Shown: positions 26,093 through 34,843, numbered from the stretch's first letter. The stretch: 64,000 bases of DNA from Pilimelia terevasa (GCF_014647915.1 NZ_BMQC01000013.1:28576-92575); one strand, 5' to 3'. Numbers and translations are program-made. Notes: a model not told the origin generated them from the sequence alone.

Positions 26093-27412
26093 TCAGCCGC
26101 CCGCGATCTGGCGGACCGCGGCGATGGCCCTGTCGACCTCCTCCGGGGTGTTGATGCAGGCCGTGCCGATGCGCGCGTAGGGGACCTGGTACGTCGCGTG
26201 CGACGCCAGCAGGTTGCGCTGCTTCAGGCCGTTGACGATGGTCGAGTCGCTGACCCCGTCGATCTGGAAGCAGGTGATGCCCGCGGACATCGCCGGGTCC
26301 GTCGGCGTCTTCAGCCGCATCCCGCGGATCCCGCCGAGGCCGTCCTTGAGCCGGCTCGACAGCTCGGTGATCCGGTCGGCGATGTTCTTGCGGCCGATGT
26401 TGTCGTGCCACGCGATCGTGGCGGGGATGGACCAGCGGGCCTCGAAGTCGTGGAAGCCGCCCGGGTTGAGGCTGCCGCCGCCGTACGAGTGGTGCTGGGC
26501 GTGGAACTGCGAGACCGCGTCGCCCTTGTACCAGACCACGCCGGTGCCCCGCGGCCCGAACAGCCACTTGTGCAGCCCGGCGATGAACACGTCCACCCCG
26601 GATGCCGCCGGGGTGTCGTCGACGGCGCCGAGCGCGTGCACGCCGTCGACGATGAGCAGACATCGGTCGGCCGGGGCGCGGCCCTTGTTGGCCTCGGCGA
26701 CGACGGCGGCCATCGCCTTGAGCGGCATCCGCACCCCGCAGCTCGACATGCCCCAGGTGGTGCCGACGGCGCGGGTCTTCGGCGTGATGGCCGCCTTCAA
26801 CTTTCCGGTGATCTCGTCCGCGGTGGCCCTGCCGGGGTCGGCGAACAGGCTGATCTGCCGCTTGCGCGCCCCCGCCCGGCGCACGCACAGGTCGACGGAG
26901 CCGTGCGCGACGAAGTGGTCGTAGTCGGTGAGCAGGATCTCCTGGTCAGCCTTGATCTTCAGGCTGCCCCAGACGAGGCCGTGGCCGGTGGTGGTGTTCC
27001 AGCACAGGGCGGTTTCGCCGCCGGACGCGCCGAGGTACCGGGCGACGACGCTCGCGGCGTTGTTGTCGCCCTCGTACGCGAGCATCGGGTCGGCGTCGAA
27101 CTGCTCGGCGACCTTGGCGATCTGGTCCCGGATGGGCTTGGGGTTCGAGGACAGCAGGAACAGGGAGAAGTGCACCTTGTCGGGCTTGAGCCGGAACTGC
27201 GCACGGACCGCCGCCCAGTCGACCGCGCCGGTGACCGGGTCGACGACCCGGGGGCCGGGGTCGACGCGGCCGAGCGGGCCGGCGGCCGCCGCGGGCGGCG
27301 CCGCGCAGGCCGCCGCGGCGGCGCCGAGCGCGCCGGCTGTCGCGGCCGCGCCGGTGACCGCGCCGAGACCGGCGAGGAGGGTACGTCTGTCCAGGCCGCC
27401 GGTGGATGGCAT
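26093..27412 (-). CDS. Tat-exported class V aminotransferase-fold enzyme (isopenicillin N epimerase-like)
   Basis: A 439-residue PLP-dependent fold type I enzyme. The Tat signal is explicit: twin arginine in DRRTLLAGLG, then a long Ala-rich hydrophobic stretch, with a Cys at about residue 36 in an Ala-rich context. The PLP lysine lies in FIAGLHKWLFGPRGTGVV; upstream are DGVHALGAVDD, carrying the cofactor Asp, and WNTTTGHGLVW for phosphate binding. Family members are racemases, epimerases, desulfurases and lyases. Export by Tat means the cofactor is inserted before secretion, and the reaction takes place outside the cytoplasm. The ATG start follows GGGAGG by 4 bases. No operon partner is obvious. 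Confidence 0.85.
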   Translation of the reverse strand: MPSTGGLDRRTLLAGLGAVTGAAATAGALGAAAAACAAPPAAAAGPLGRVDPGPRVVDPVTGAVDWAAVRAQFRLKPDKVHFSLFLLSSNPKPIRDQIAKVAEQFDADPMLAYEGDNNAASVVARYLGASGGETALCWNTTTGHGLVWGSLKIKADQEILLTDYDHFVAHGSVDLCVRRAGARKRQISLFADPGRATADEITGKLKAAITPKTRAVGTTWGMSSCGVRMPLKAMAAVVAEANKGRAPADRCLLIVDGVHALGAVDDTPAASGVDVFIAGLHKWLFGPRGTGVVWYKGDAVSQFHAQHHSYGGGSLNPGGFHDFEARWSIPATIAWHDNIGRKNIADRITELSSRLKDGLGGIRGMRLKTPTDPAMSAGITCFQIDGVSDSTIVNGLKQRNLLASHATYQVPYARIGTACINTPEEVDRAIAAVRQIAGG

Positions 27413-27579
27413 CGGGCCTCCCGAGCGAAGCCCCGCGCGGCCGGTGGGCAGGTCCCCACACATTGATGGAAGCCGATGGCGAAGATTCGTGGGCGACAGC
27501 TTGCACCAGGAAGTCCTACGAGAAAAGCCCTGGTCAGAGATTTGCCCCGCCGAGGTCCCGAATGCGCCGCCTGCGGCCG

Positions 27580-27822
27580 TCAGTGCAGAGAGAACCGCTG
27601 CCGGCGCAGGGTCCGCTCGCCGTCCTCGCCCTCCTCGATCTCGTGGGTGGCACCCGGCGGCAGCGGCGTGCCCGCCGGTACCGCCTCGCCGCGCGCGACG
27701 AGGTCCTCGGCGAACCGGTCCGCCGCTACCCGGGCGCGCTCCTGCTCCTGCCGGTCCCGCTCCGCGGCCGACCCCTGCGGGTCGTCGCCGGTGCGGTCCG
27801 TGGCGTCGTGCGGGGTGTCCAT
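27580..27822 (-). CDS. Small acidic protein resembling the C-terminal tail of the adjacent metallopeptidase
   Basis: An 80-residue, charged, cysteine-free protein. Its second half (RFAEDLVARGEAVP ... THEIEEGEDGERTLRRQRF) aligns with the last 55 residues of the metallopeptidase encoded 15 bases upstream (SFVEDLFRRGRVAVP ... THEIMEDGAGPTLTRRLF). It looks like a stand-alone copy of that tail, made by partial gene duplication. No signal peptide. It could be an inhibitor, chaperone or targeting partner of the protease; this is inference. The preceding gap (27413-27579) shows nothing recognisable. Confidence 0.65.
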   Translation of the reverse strand: MDTPHDATDRTGDDPQGSAAERDRQEQERARVAADRFAEDLVARGEAVPAGTPLPPGATHEIEEGEDGERTLRRQRFSLH

Positions 27823-27837
27823 CGCTGCTCCCGTCGG

Positions 27838-29256
27838 TCAGTCGAACAGTCGGCGGGTCAGGGTCGGCCCCGCCCCGTCCTCCATGATCTCGTGCGTGTA
27901 GAGCGCCTCGTCGTCGCCGCTGAGGTCGGTGTCGGCGCGCAGGTTCTCCGGTACCGCGACCCGGCCCCGCCGGAACAGGTCCTCGACGAACGACTCCGCC
28001 ACCAGGCCCGCCCCGCTCGGCGTGACGGCCCCGACGTCCAGTGCCGCCCCCGCCACCGAGAACCGGCTCGCCGCCGTCGGCGCCGCCACCGCGAACGAGT
28101 GGGTCAGACCGTACGCCTCGCCCGGGATGGTGACCATCGCCAGACCGGGCTGCTCCAGGGGGACCGCCCCGACGATCCCCGCCGACTTGCGCTGGAGGGT
28201 GTCGGCGGTCAGGCTCGTCGCCGCCGTCGGGGCGAGGATGCCGTAGCGCACGAACGCCGTCCGCAGCCGCCGCCCGTACCGGCCCTGGTAGAGCTGGCTG
28301 TCGGCGGCGAGCATGTGCGCGGCGACCTGCGCGAAGTACCCGGGTACCAGCGGCGCCGCGGCCACCGCGGCCACGAGCAGCCGGCCCATGTCGACGCTGA
28401 CGGCCGCCAGGGACGCGGTGTCGGTGGTGCCCTGCTGGCGCCACATGCCGGCCAGCGCCCGCAGGAAGGCGCCGGTGAACACCCGGGAGAACGAGTGCGG
28501 TTCGCTGCACAGCCGGCTGGCCGGCCCGCGCGAGGGCAGCGTCACCGGGTCGACGTAGAAGAAGCTGTTGGCGGCGTTGCGCAGGCAGTCCGGGTCGACG
28601 GCGGCGGGGTTGATCTCGCGGATCGCCCAGCCGAGCTGCTCGGCGATCCGGGACAGGGTGCTGGTGCGGGACAGGTCGCCCAGCGTCTCGGCGATCACCT
28701 CCGCCCGGACCGACTCCAACTGCAGCGCGCACAGGATGGCGCTCATGTCCCCGAACGACTCGTGGAACGCGGCGCCCTCGGCACTGGCCACCGACCACAG
28801 GCCCGGCTGGAGCGAGTCCAGGACCGCGTGCCCGACCTCGTGGCACACCACGTCCGGGCTCTCGGCGGAGTAGACCACCATGCCGCTGATCGCGTGGTGG
28901 AAGAACACCAGGCCGGTGCGGTCGTAGTACGCGTTGAGGTCGTCGCCGTGGTCCATCGTGGCGTGCAGCGCCAGCCCGACCTCCGGGCGCCAGGCCAGGC
29001 CGAGGGGCATCAGCGGGCCCCAGTAGTCGGCGGCGCGGCGCAGGGCGGCGGCGAGGTTCCAGTACCGGAACTCCAGCGATCCGGGCTGGTCGCCCTCCGG
29101 CGACGGGACCGCGCCGCGGATGCCGACCGGCATCGGGCCGGCGGCCATGTCGGGCCGCGGGCAGAGCATCGGTGTGCGCTTGGCCTTGGGGTGGCCGGGA
29201 TCGTCCGCCCACGCCCACACCGGGTCGGTGAGCTGGGTGTTCTGCAGTGTCCGCAT
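27838..29256 (-). CDS. HExxH metallopeptidase, gluzincin/M4-like
   Basis: A 472-residue zinc peptidase. The zinc site is VVCHEVGHAVLD (HExxH), followed by HESFGDMSA, which supplies the third ligand Glu in the NEAFSD-like motif of thermolysin-type gluzincins. No signal peptide or membrane segment is evident, unlike classical secreted M4 proteases, so it is cytoplasmic or uses an unusual export route. The last 55 residues form a distinct tail that reappears as the separate small gene downstream. Start 29256 follows AGAGGGGGG; a longer frame to 29328 runs into non-coding inverted repeats. The upstream gap contains two inverted repeats that may control it. Substrate unknown. Confidence 0.75.
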   Translation of the reverse strand: MRTLQNTQLTDPVWAWADDPGHPKAKRTPMLCPRPDMAAGPMPVGIRGAVPSPEGDQPGSLEFRYWNLAAALRRAADYWGPLMPLGLAWRPEVGLALHATMDHGDDLNAYYDRTGLVFFHHAISGMVVYSAESPDVVCHEVGHAVLDSLQPGLWSVASAEGAAFHESFGDMSAILCALQLESVRAEVIAETLGDLSRTSTLSRIAEQLGWAIREINPAAVDPDCLRNAANSFFYVDPVTLPSRGPASRLCSEPHSFSRVFTGAFLRALAGMWRQQGTTDTASLAAVSVDMGRLLVAAVAAAPLVPGYFAQVAAHMLAADSQLYQGRYGRRLRTAFVRYGILAPTAATSLTADTLQRKSAGIVGAVPLEQPGLAMVTIPGEAYGLTHSFAVAAPTAASRFSVAGAALDVGAVTPSGAGLVAESFVEDLFRRGRVAVPENLRADTDLSGDDEALYTHEIMEDGAGPTLTRRLFD

Positions 29257-29272
29257 GGTGGCCCCCCTCTGC

Positions 29273-29309
29273 CTGAGGCGAACGCGGCGGCGTCGCCCTG
29301 TCGCCTCAG
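29273..29309. repeat. Inverted repeat upstream of the metallopeptidase
   Basis: CTGAGGCGA (29273-29281) and TCGCCTCAG (29301-29309) are perfect inverted copies, with 19 bases between them, starting 16 bases upstream of the metallopeptidase ATG. They could be a repressor-binding site or a leader hairpin next to the ribosome-binding site. Confidence 0.6.
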
Positions 29310-29332
29310 TATGTGCACTGCGGAGCACCTAT

Positions 29333-29349
29333 ATCGGGCCTTACCCGAT
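29333..29349. repeat. Short inverted repeat in AT-richer gap
   Basis: ATCGGG-CCTTA-CCCGAT, a 6-bp perfect inverted repeat in the gap between the acyl-CoA ligase stop (29381) and the metallopeptidase. It could act as a terminator of the ligase gene or as an operator of the metallopeptidase gene. Confidence 0.4.
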
Positions 29350-29380
29350 TTACACAGACTTGCCTACAGAAAAGGGGAAA

Positions 29381-30790
29381 TTAAGCGTCAGACAGCAGCG
29401 CGGACTTCCGCACCTTGCCCAGCGGCGTGCGCGGCAGGTCGGCGACGAACCGGACCGACCGCGGGCGCTTGTGGCCCGACAGCCAGGCGCCGACGAAGCT
29501 GATCAGCTCGGCCTCGGTGACCCCGTCGGCGACCACGTACGCGGTCACCCGCTGGCCCAGGTCGGGGTCCGGCACGCCGACGACCGCCGCCTCCCGGACG
29601 GCCGGGTGCCGGCACAGCGCGTCCTCGACCTCGCCGGCCCCGATCCGGTACCCGCCGCTCTTGATCAGGTCCACCGAGGCGCGGCCGACGATCCGGTGCC
29701 CGCCGTCGGGCGCGACGACGGCGACGTCGCCGGTGCGGAACCAGCCGTCCGCCGTCCGGGCCGCCGCGTCGGCGTCCGGGCGGCCCAGGTAGCCGTCGCA
29801 GAGCGTGGCGCCGCGTACGTGCAGCTCGCCCATCGTCGCGCCGTCGGCCGGTACCGGCGCGCCGTCGGCGTCGACCACCCGGGCCCGCACCCCCGGCAGC
29901 GGCCGGCCGACCGTCGCCGGGTCGGGCGGCCCGTCCGCGCGGGCGCTGAGCGTGATCAGGGTCTCGGTCATGCCGTACCGCTGGAGCAGGCCGTGCCCGG
30001 ACGCCGCCCGCACCCGGTGCCAGACCGGGGCCGGCAGCGCCGCGCTGCCCGAGACCAGCAGCCGGGCCGGCCGCAGCGCCGCGGCGGCCGGCCCGGCCGC
30101 GATCCGCGACCAGACCGTGGGCACCCCGAAGTACAGCGAACCGCCCGCCGCCGCGTACGCCTCCGGCGTCGGCCGCCCGACGTGGTGCACCGCGCCGCCG
30201 ACGTGCAGCGGCCCGAGCAGGCCCAGCACCAGCCCGTGGACGTGGAACAGCGGGAGCCCGTGCACGAGCAGGTCCGCCGGGCTCCACTCCCACGCCCCGG
30301 CCAGCCCGTCGAGGCAGGCGGCCACGGCGCCGCGGGAGAGGACCGCGCCCCTGGGCGGGCCGGTCGTCCCGCTGGTGTACAGGATCAGCGCGGTGCCGGC
30401 CGGGTCCCGCGGGGCGGCCGGCGGGGCCGCCCGGTCGCGCAGCGACACCGGGACGAACGGGGGGTCGGCCGCCGTGGCCGGCGGCGGCGCCGCGCCCAGC
30501 AGCAGCGCGGCGCCGGAGTCGCGCAGGAGGTGCTCCCGCTCGACCGGGCCGGCGTCGGGCGGGACGAGGACGGCGGCCGCGCCCGCCAGGAGCGTACCGA
30601 CGACCGCCGCGGCCGTCTCCATGGTCGGCGTCGCCTCGACCGCCACCCGGCCGGCGCCCGCCACGCGCGCGGCGACGGCGCCCGCGCCGGCCAGCAGCGC
30701 GGACCGCGACCAGGTCACCGACCCCAGCCGGACCGCGTCGGCGCGGTCCCCGTCCGGGTCGGCCAGGCGGGCGAGCAGCGGTACGGGCAC
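29381..30790 (-). CDS. Acyl-CoA synthetase (AMP-forming), malonyl-CoA-synthetase-like
   Basis: A 469-residue ANL-superfamily ligase that adenylates a carboxylate and transfers it to CoA. The AMP-binding P-loop is LYTSGTTGPPRGAVLS. GLPLFHVHGL and LLQRYGMTET fit the MatB-like branch of fatty-acid/malonate ligases. The hinge/A8 region is GWFRTGD...GRASVDLIKSGGYRI, and the C-terminal catalytic lysine is in PRTPLGKVRKSAL. The GTG start at 30790 has GGAGG 7 bases upstream. Malonate is the most likely substrate by resemblance, but this needs the substrate-specificity residues to be compared. Divergent from the hydrolase gene at 30914. Confidence 0.85.
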   Translation of the reverse strand: MPVPLLARLADPDGDRADAVRLGSVTWSRSALLAGAGAVAARVAGAGRVAVEATPTMETAAAVVGTLLAGAAAVLVPPDAGPVEREHLLRDSGAALLLGAAPPPATAADPPFVPVSLRDRAAPPAAPRDPAGTALILYTSGTTGPPRGAVLSRGAVAACLDGLAGAWEWSPADLLVHGLPLFHVHGLVLGLLGPLHVGGAVHHVGRPTPEAYAAAGGSLYFGVPTVWSRIAAGPAAAALRPARLLVSGSAALPAPVWHRVRAASGHGLLQRYGMTETLITLSARADGPPDPATVGRPLPGVRARVVDADGAPVPADGATMGELHVRGATLCDGYLGRPDADAAARTADGWFRTGDVAVVAPDGGHRIVGRASVDLIKSGGYRIGAGEVEDALCRHPAVREAAVVGVPDPDLGQRVTAYVVADGVTEAELISFVGAWLSGHKRPRSVRFVADLPRTPLGKVRKSALLSDA

Positions 30791-30913
30791 GCGGGCACCT
30801 CCGTCGTCCAGCGGCGCGGCCTGCCCCGATGGTACGGCCGAGGTGGCCGCTCGGTCAGCCGCCGCCGGTCCCTACCCTGGACGCGACACTTCGGACAGTC
30901 GGAGGAACGACGC

Positions 30914-31948
30914 ATGGCGTGGGCGCGGGGCCGCACGACGATCAGCTCGGCCGCCGCCGCGCTCCTGCTCAGCCCCGGCGGCTGGCTGTTCGGGCCGACG
31001 ACCCCGCCGCGCGCCGCGGCGCCCGCGGGCCTGGCGGCCTGGCAGCAGGACCGCGCCGCGCCCCCCGCCCCGCTGCGGGCGACCCCCGCCACCTGGGCGC
31101 GCTACTTCCGGGCCCGCGGCGCGCGGGAGTCCGGCCGGCTGGCCGACGCCTACCCGGCGGTCGTCGGCAACCTCGACGGCGCCCCCGCGGCCCTGCGGTA
31201 CCGCGCGAACGCCCGGCGCAGCGGCCGGCCCGCGCCGCGCCAGGTGCTCGCGTTCGACCCGCGCGGGGACGGCCGGGTCGTCGAGGTGTTCGGCGACCTG
31301 CGCCGCGCGCGCCGGGTGGCGGTGCTGGTGCCCGGCGTCGGTACGACGCTGGCGAACTTCGACGGCGGGCGGGTGCCGCGACGGGCGCCCGCGGTCCAGG
31401 CGCAGGTGCTGCGCGAGGCGCTGGGGCGGGTGCGGCCCGCCGCGGAGACGGCGGTGATCGCCTGGCTGGGCTACGACCCGCCGGAGGCCGTCGACCGGGG
31501 CGCGCTGCGCGAGGACCGCGCCGCGGCCGGCGCCCGGTCGCTCACCCGGTTCGTCGCCGGGCTGGCCGCGCAGCGGCGCGGGCAGACGTACACCCTGGTC
31601 GGGCACAGCTACGGCTCGACGGTGCTCGGGCTGGCCGCCCCGCACCTGCCGGCGTCGGTCACCGACGTCGTGGTGCTCGCCAGCCCCGGTCTCGGCGGCG
31701 CGCGCAGGGTCGCCGACCTGCGCACCCCGGCGCGAGTGTGGGCGGCGACGGCGGACCGGGACTGGATCCGGCGGGTCCCCGGGGTGCGGGTCGGCGGCCT
31801 CGGCCACGGCCCGCAGCCGCACACGCCGGGCTTCGGCGCCCGCCGCCTGCCGACCTCGGGGGTCACCGGCCACGACGGCTACCTCGTACCCGGCACCGAC
31901 CTCGTCGCCGCCCTGGCCGCCGTCGTGGCCGCCCCGCCCGGCCGCTGA
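30914..31948 (+). CDS. Exported alpha/beta hydrolase (DUF1023-like)
   Basis: A 344-residue protein with a hydrophobic N-terminal segment (SSAAAALLLSPGGWLFG) acting as signal or anchor, and a hydrolase domain with nucleophile elbow GHSYGS and late His in TGHDGYLV. VAVLVPGVGTTLANFD carries the oxyanion region. The layout and motifs match the actinobacterial DUF1023 alpha/beta hydrolases (esterase/lipase-like). ATG at 30914, GGAGG 8 bases upstream. Substrate unknown. Confidence 0.82.
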   Translation: MAWARGRTTISSAAAALLLSPGGWLFGPTTPPRAAAPAGLAAWQQDRAAPPAPLRATPATWARYFRARGARESGRLADAYPAVVGNLDGAPAALRYRANARRSGRPAPRQVLAFDPRGDGRVVEVFGDLRRARRVAVLVPGVGTTLANFDGGRVPRRAPAVQAQVLREALGRVRPAAETAVIAWLGYDPPEAVDRGALREDRAAAGARSLTRFVAGLAAQRRGQTYTLVGHSYGSTVLGLAAPHLPASVTDVVVLASPGLGGARRVADLRTPARVWAATADRDWIRRVPGVRVGGLGHGPQPHTPGFGARRLPTSGVTGHDGYLVPGTDLVAALAAVVAAPPGR

Positions 31949-32038
31949 CGGGCGCCCGTTTCGGCGACCGGGGCGGCGGGGTGTCCCGGCATGGTCGTTT
32001 ACGGGCGTTTCCCGTGGTCAAAGGGGGTGTCGCACGTG

Positions 32039-32067
32039 TTGACGAGGGGGGAGGGCGTCATTAATCT
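32039..32067 (+). promoter_or_regulatory. Candidate sigma-70-type promoter for the choice-of-anchor B gene
   Basis: TTGACG (32039-32044), 17-base spacer, TAATCT (32062-32067): a near-consensus promoter with ideal spacing. It predicts a leader of about 190 bases before the ATG at 32264. The whole gap between genes is 31949-32263 (315 bases); apart from this promoter and the ribosome-binding site I see no recognisable element, although such a long leader leaves room for RNA-level control. Confidence 0.55.
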
Positions 32068-32263
32068 CAGTCGATGTAACGAGCGCCACATCCGCATCCC
32101 TGAGCAGCGCGTACACCCCTGTCGGACCCTCCCTGGCCGACTCGCGCGCTCGGAGGGCGCGGTGGCGCGCCGCGGCCCCGCCACGGCGACCGACCCCGCA
32201 CCCACCCCCCGAAAAGCCTTCAGGACGCCGCCGGCCACGGCGGTCCCGGAGAGGAGTCCCCTG

Positions 32264-33589
32264 ATGGACAACCGGACCCGGTTCGTCAGCGTCGTGCTCG
32301 GCACGATGGCGCTGGCGGTCACCGCGGCGTTGCCCGCGTCCGCCCACGACATGTCGACCGAGGAGGGCAGGGCCGAGGCCGCCGCCGTCGCCCGCGAGTA
32401 CCGGCCCGGCTGGGAGGCCCCCGCCGCGATCCGCGGCGCGGCGAAGCCCTGCGTCAACGGGAAGATCGAGAAGTACCCGTGCAAGAACGTCGAGCTGCTC
32501 AGCTTCACCCCGCAGAACTCGGCCGGCGGCAGCAACAGCTCTAGCAGCATGTGGGAGTGGGCCGACGGCAGTGAGGAGTACATCCTCTTCGGCCGAGACA
32601 ACGGCATCTCCTTCATCAAGGTCACCGACCCGCTGAACCCCGTCTACCTGGGCAACCTCCCGTCGTGGAAGGGCGTCAAGGCGACCTGGACCGACGTGCG
32701 GGTGTACAAGAACTGGCTGTTCACCGGCAAGGACTCGGTCAACAACGGCATCCAGGTGTTCAACCTGGAGAAGCTGCGGGGCGTCACCAGCCCGCAGACC
32801 TTCAAGGAGGACGCGCACTACGCCGGCCTCACCAACAGCCACACCATCTGGATCAACCAGAAGACCGGCTTCCTGTACGCCTCCGGCGCCAGTAGCTGCT
32901 CCAAGGGCCTGACGATCATCGACGTCAAGGACCCGATGAACATGAAGCAGGTGGCCTGCTACGCCTCCGAGGTGTACTCGCACGAGGCGCTGGTCTGGAA
33001 CTACGACGGCCCCGACACCCGGTACACCGGCCGCGAGATCGCGTTCAACTTCACCGGCCAGGGCCACACCGTCTCCATCATCGACGTCACCGACAAGAGC
33101 AACCTGAAGGTGCTGTCGAAGACCACGTACACCGGCGCCAGCTTCACCCACCAGGGCTGCTTCTCGCCGGACATGAAGTTCCTGTCGATCAACGACGAGA
33201 CCGCCTCCACCAAGGGCGGAAGCTGGAACGTCCTGTTCAACATCGAGAAGCTGGACGCGCCGAAGTTCACCGCGAACTTCAAGGACGGCTTCGAGGCGAT
33301 CAACCACAACTGCTACACGGTGGGCAACCGGGCGTACCAGGCCTCCTACAAGGCCGGGATGCGGATCCGCGACATCACCAAGATCGCCTCCGGCCAGGTC
33401 CCGGAGCTGGGCTACTTCGACACCGAGCCCAACTCCGACGCCAGCGGCTTCAGCCACACCTGGATGGTCCTGCGCCCGCTGCGCAGCGGCGCGGTCCCGG
33501 TCGGCGCCATGGGCATCGGCCTCTACCTGGTCAAGCCGACCGGCGAGGCCGTCGGCACCGGCACCGGCCCGTGGCCGGCCGGCACCTGA
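32264..33589 (+). CDS. Secreted choice-of-anchor B family protein (LVIVD-type propeller)
   Basis: A 441-residue secreted protein with signal peptide MDNRTRFVSVVLGTMALA... cleaved near ASAHD. The mature part is a beta-propeller with repeats of the type GISFIKVTDPLNPVYLG, GLTIIDVKDPMNMKQV, TVSIIDVTDKSNLKVL, each a blade ending in I-x-D/V-T-D-P. It carries the family hallmarks SHEALVWNYDGPDTRYTGR, FTHQGCFSPD and an FSHTW motif. The biological role of the family is unknown; surface proteins of many phyla carry the domain with different anchors. This copy has no obvious C-terminal anchor, so it is probably released. ATG follows GAGGAG by 8 bases. It ends in a strong terminator. Confidence 0.87.
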   Translation: MDNRTRFVSVVLGTMALAVTAALPASAHDMSTEEGRAEAAAVAREYRPGWEAPAAIRGAAKPCVNGKIEKYPCKNVELLSFTPQNSAGGSNSSSSMWEWADGSEEYILFGRDNGISFIKVTDPLNPVYLGNLPSWKGVKATWTDVRVYKNWLFTGKDSVNNGIQVFNLEKLRGVTSPQTFKEDAHYAGLTNSHTIWINQKTGFLYASGASSCSKGLTIIDVKDPMNMKQVACYASEVYSHEALVWNYDGPDTRYTGREIAFNFTGQGHTVSIIDVTDKSNLKVLSKTTYTGASFTHQGCFSPDMKFLSINDETASTKGGSWNVLFNIEKLDAPKFTANFKDGFEAINHNCYTVGNRAYQASYKAGMRIRDITKIASGQVPELGYFDTEPNSDASGFSHTWMVLRPLRSGAVPVGAMGIGLYLVKPTGEAVGTGTGPWPAGT

Positions 33590-33624
33590 TCCGGTAGGCA
33601 GCACCACCCGCACCACGCGAAGCG

Positions 33625-33655
33625 GCGGCCCGGTCCCTGAGGACCGGGCCGCTTT
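33625..33655 (+). terminator. Rho-independent-type terminator
   Basis: A perfect 12-bp stem GCGGCCCGGTCC / GGACCGGGCCGC with loop CTGA, followed by TTTCG, 35 bases after the choice-of-anchor B stop codon. Confidence 0.88.
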
Positions 33656-33772
33656 CGTCCCGATACCCTGCGCAAACGCCTCCGGGCGGAGCCGGTACTG
33701 CTGGTGCGGCGAGCGTCGTCGTGGCTGCCCTGACGACTCAGATCGACGCCTCGGCAGGCCGTACCTTGAGGC

Positions 33773-34228
33773 GTGATCTCACTCCGATGTATCGTCGCGG
33801 CCGCCGTGATGTCCCTGCTCACAGCCTGCGGGGACGACCCGGCACCTGGCCCCACGCCGACACCCACGGCCCCCGACCCGACGGTCTCGACGCTGTCGCC
33901 CGATGACACGCCGGCACCGACTGAGTCCTGGGCCTCCCGGATCCGCAAGGAAGACAACACTTTCTGGATGTCCATTGGCGCACTTCCGAGCGGAATCACC
34001 GACGTCACGAAGCCGTCGCGGACCTCGCGCCTCACCTTCCGACTGGAATGCAGCCGTGGTCACCTGACCGCACAGATCCGGTTCAACGGTGCGCCGCGCA
34101 TCTTCGAGCACGAGTGCAGTGACGGCACGCTGACCTCTGACCTCGGTGTAGTCCAGAAGGGTACGGAGCTGCGGATGTCGATGACCGGCACGGACGGGAC
34201 CAGGTACGTCGCCGACATGCGCCGCTGA
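33773..34228 (+). CDS. Small secreted lipoprotein with two-cysteine domain
   Basis: A 151-residue lipoprotein: signal peptide, lipobox LTAC (Cys at about 19), Pro/Thr/Asp-rich spacer, then a compact domain with two cysteines (RLECSRGH, FEHECSDG). The gene at 34286-34753 has the same arrangement (RFSCKG, DFTCPEAG) and is a tandem paralogue. The GTG start at 33773 has GAGG immediately in front, too close to be ideal, so the start is uncertain. Codon choice is visibly less GC-extreme than in flanking housekeeping genes, suggesting accessory origin. Function unknown. Confidence 0.68.
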   Translation: MISLRCIVAAAVMSLLTACGDDPAPGPTPTPTAPDPTVSTLSPDDTPAPTESWASRIRKEDNTFWMSIGALPSGITDVTKPSRTSRLTFRLECSRGHLTAQIRFNGAPRIFEHECSDGTLTSDLGVVQKGTELRMSMTGTDGTRYVADMRR

Positions 34229-34285
34229 TCGCCTCCTCTGCATGGCGCTGAGAGCGGAGGTGCCGTCCGTCTAGACTGGAACTTT

Positions 34286-34753
34286 ATGCGTCGAGTAGCT
34301 GTCCTCTGTATCAGCGCCTTCAGTCTCTTGTCGTTCGCCGCTTGCGGTCTGGTGGGGGATCGGCCGAAAGCCTCCCCCGACGGGAGGTCGTCGCCCGCGG
34401 TCACCACACCCGACACCGCCGGCCCGTCGCCCAGCTCGTCGCCGGGCCAGGATTTCGACAACAAGCCGGGGATGCGTCGACTGCTGGATATCGGCACCGC
34501 GAGCGGCTCCCGGAATGCAGGTACGGTGCGGGTGGCGAAGGGCGTCGTCTGGGTGCGGTTCTCGTGTAAGGGGACCGACAGCGAGGTCGCCGTGATCTTC
34601 AGGCCGCTCGGCAGTTTCGACTTCACCTGTCCCGAGGCGGGGCGCGAGACGTTGAACCAACTCGACTTGACTGGTTCGCGTTCGCTGACGTTCGTAGTCG
34701 CCGACGGTGCGGACGAAGCCACTCAGTGGGCTCTGCGCGTCAGTCAGATCTGA
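34286..34753 (+). CDS. Small secreted lipoprotein, paralogue of the preceding gene
   Basis: A 155-residue lipoprotein with signal peptide MRRVAVLCISAFSLLSFA and lipobox FAAC, a Ser/Pro-rich spacer (about 25-60), then a domain with two cysteines spaced like those of the upstream gene. A charged segment (LLDIGTASGSRNAG) and beta-rich C-terminus (SLTFVVADGADEATQW) follow. It starts 57 bases after the upstream gene, so the two may be one operon. No family recognised. Confidence 0.68.
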   Translation: MRRVAVLCISAFSLLSFAACGLVGDRPKASPDGRSSPAVTTPDTAGPSPSSSPGQDFDNKPGMRRLLDIGTASGSRNAGTVRVAKGVVWVRFSCKGTDSEVAVIFRPLGSFDFTCPEAGRETLNQLDLTGSRSLTFVVADGADEATQWALRVSQI

Positions 34754-34843
34754 ATTTCCCCACTGCTCTGTATCGACTCGCAGCGGCGGTGCGGCAGCCG
34801 GTGGACGGGGGTCGGCGGCGAGCGGTGACCGCGGTACCCGGGA

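Noticed and set aside
26120..29256. RiPP or peptide-antibiotic cluster (aminotransferase, small peptide, protease)
   Set aside because: The small protein is charged, lacks Cys and core-peptide features, and matches the tail of the adjacent protease; no modification enzyme or transporter is present.
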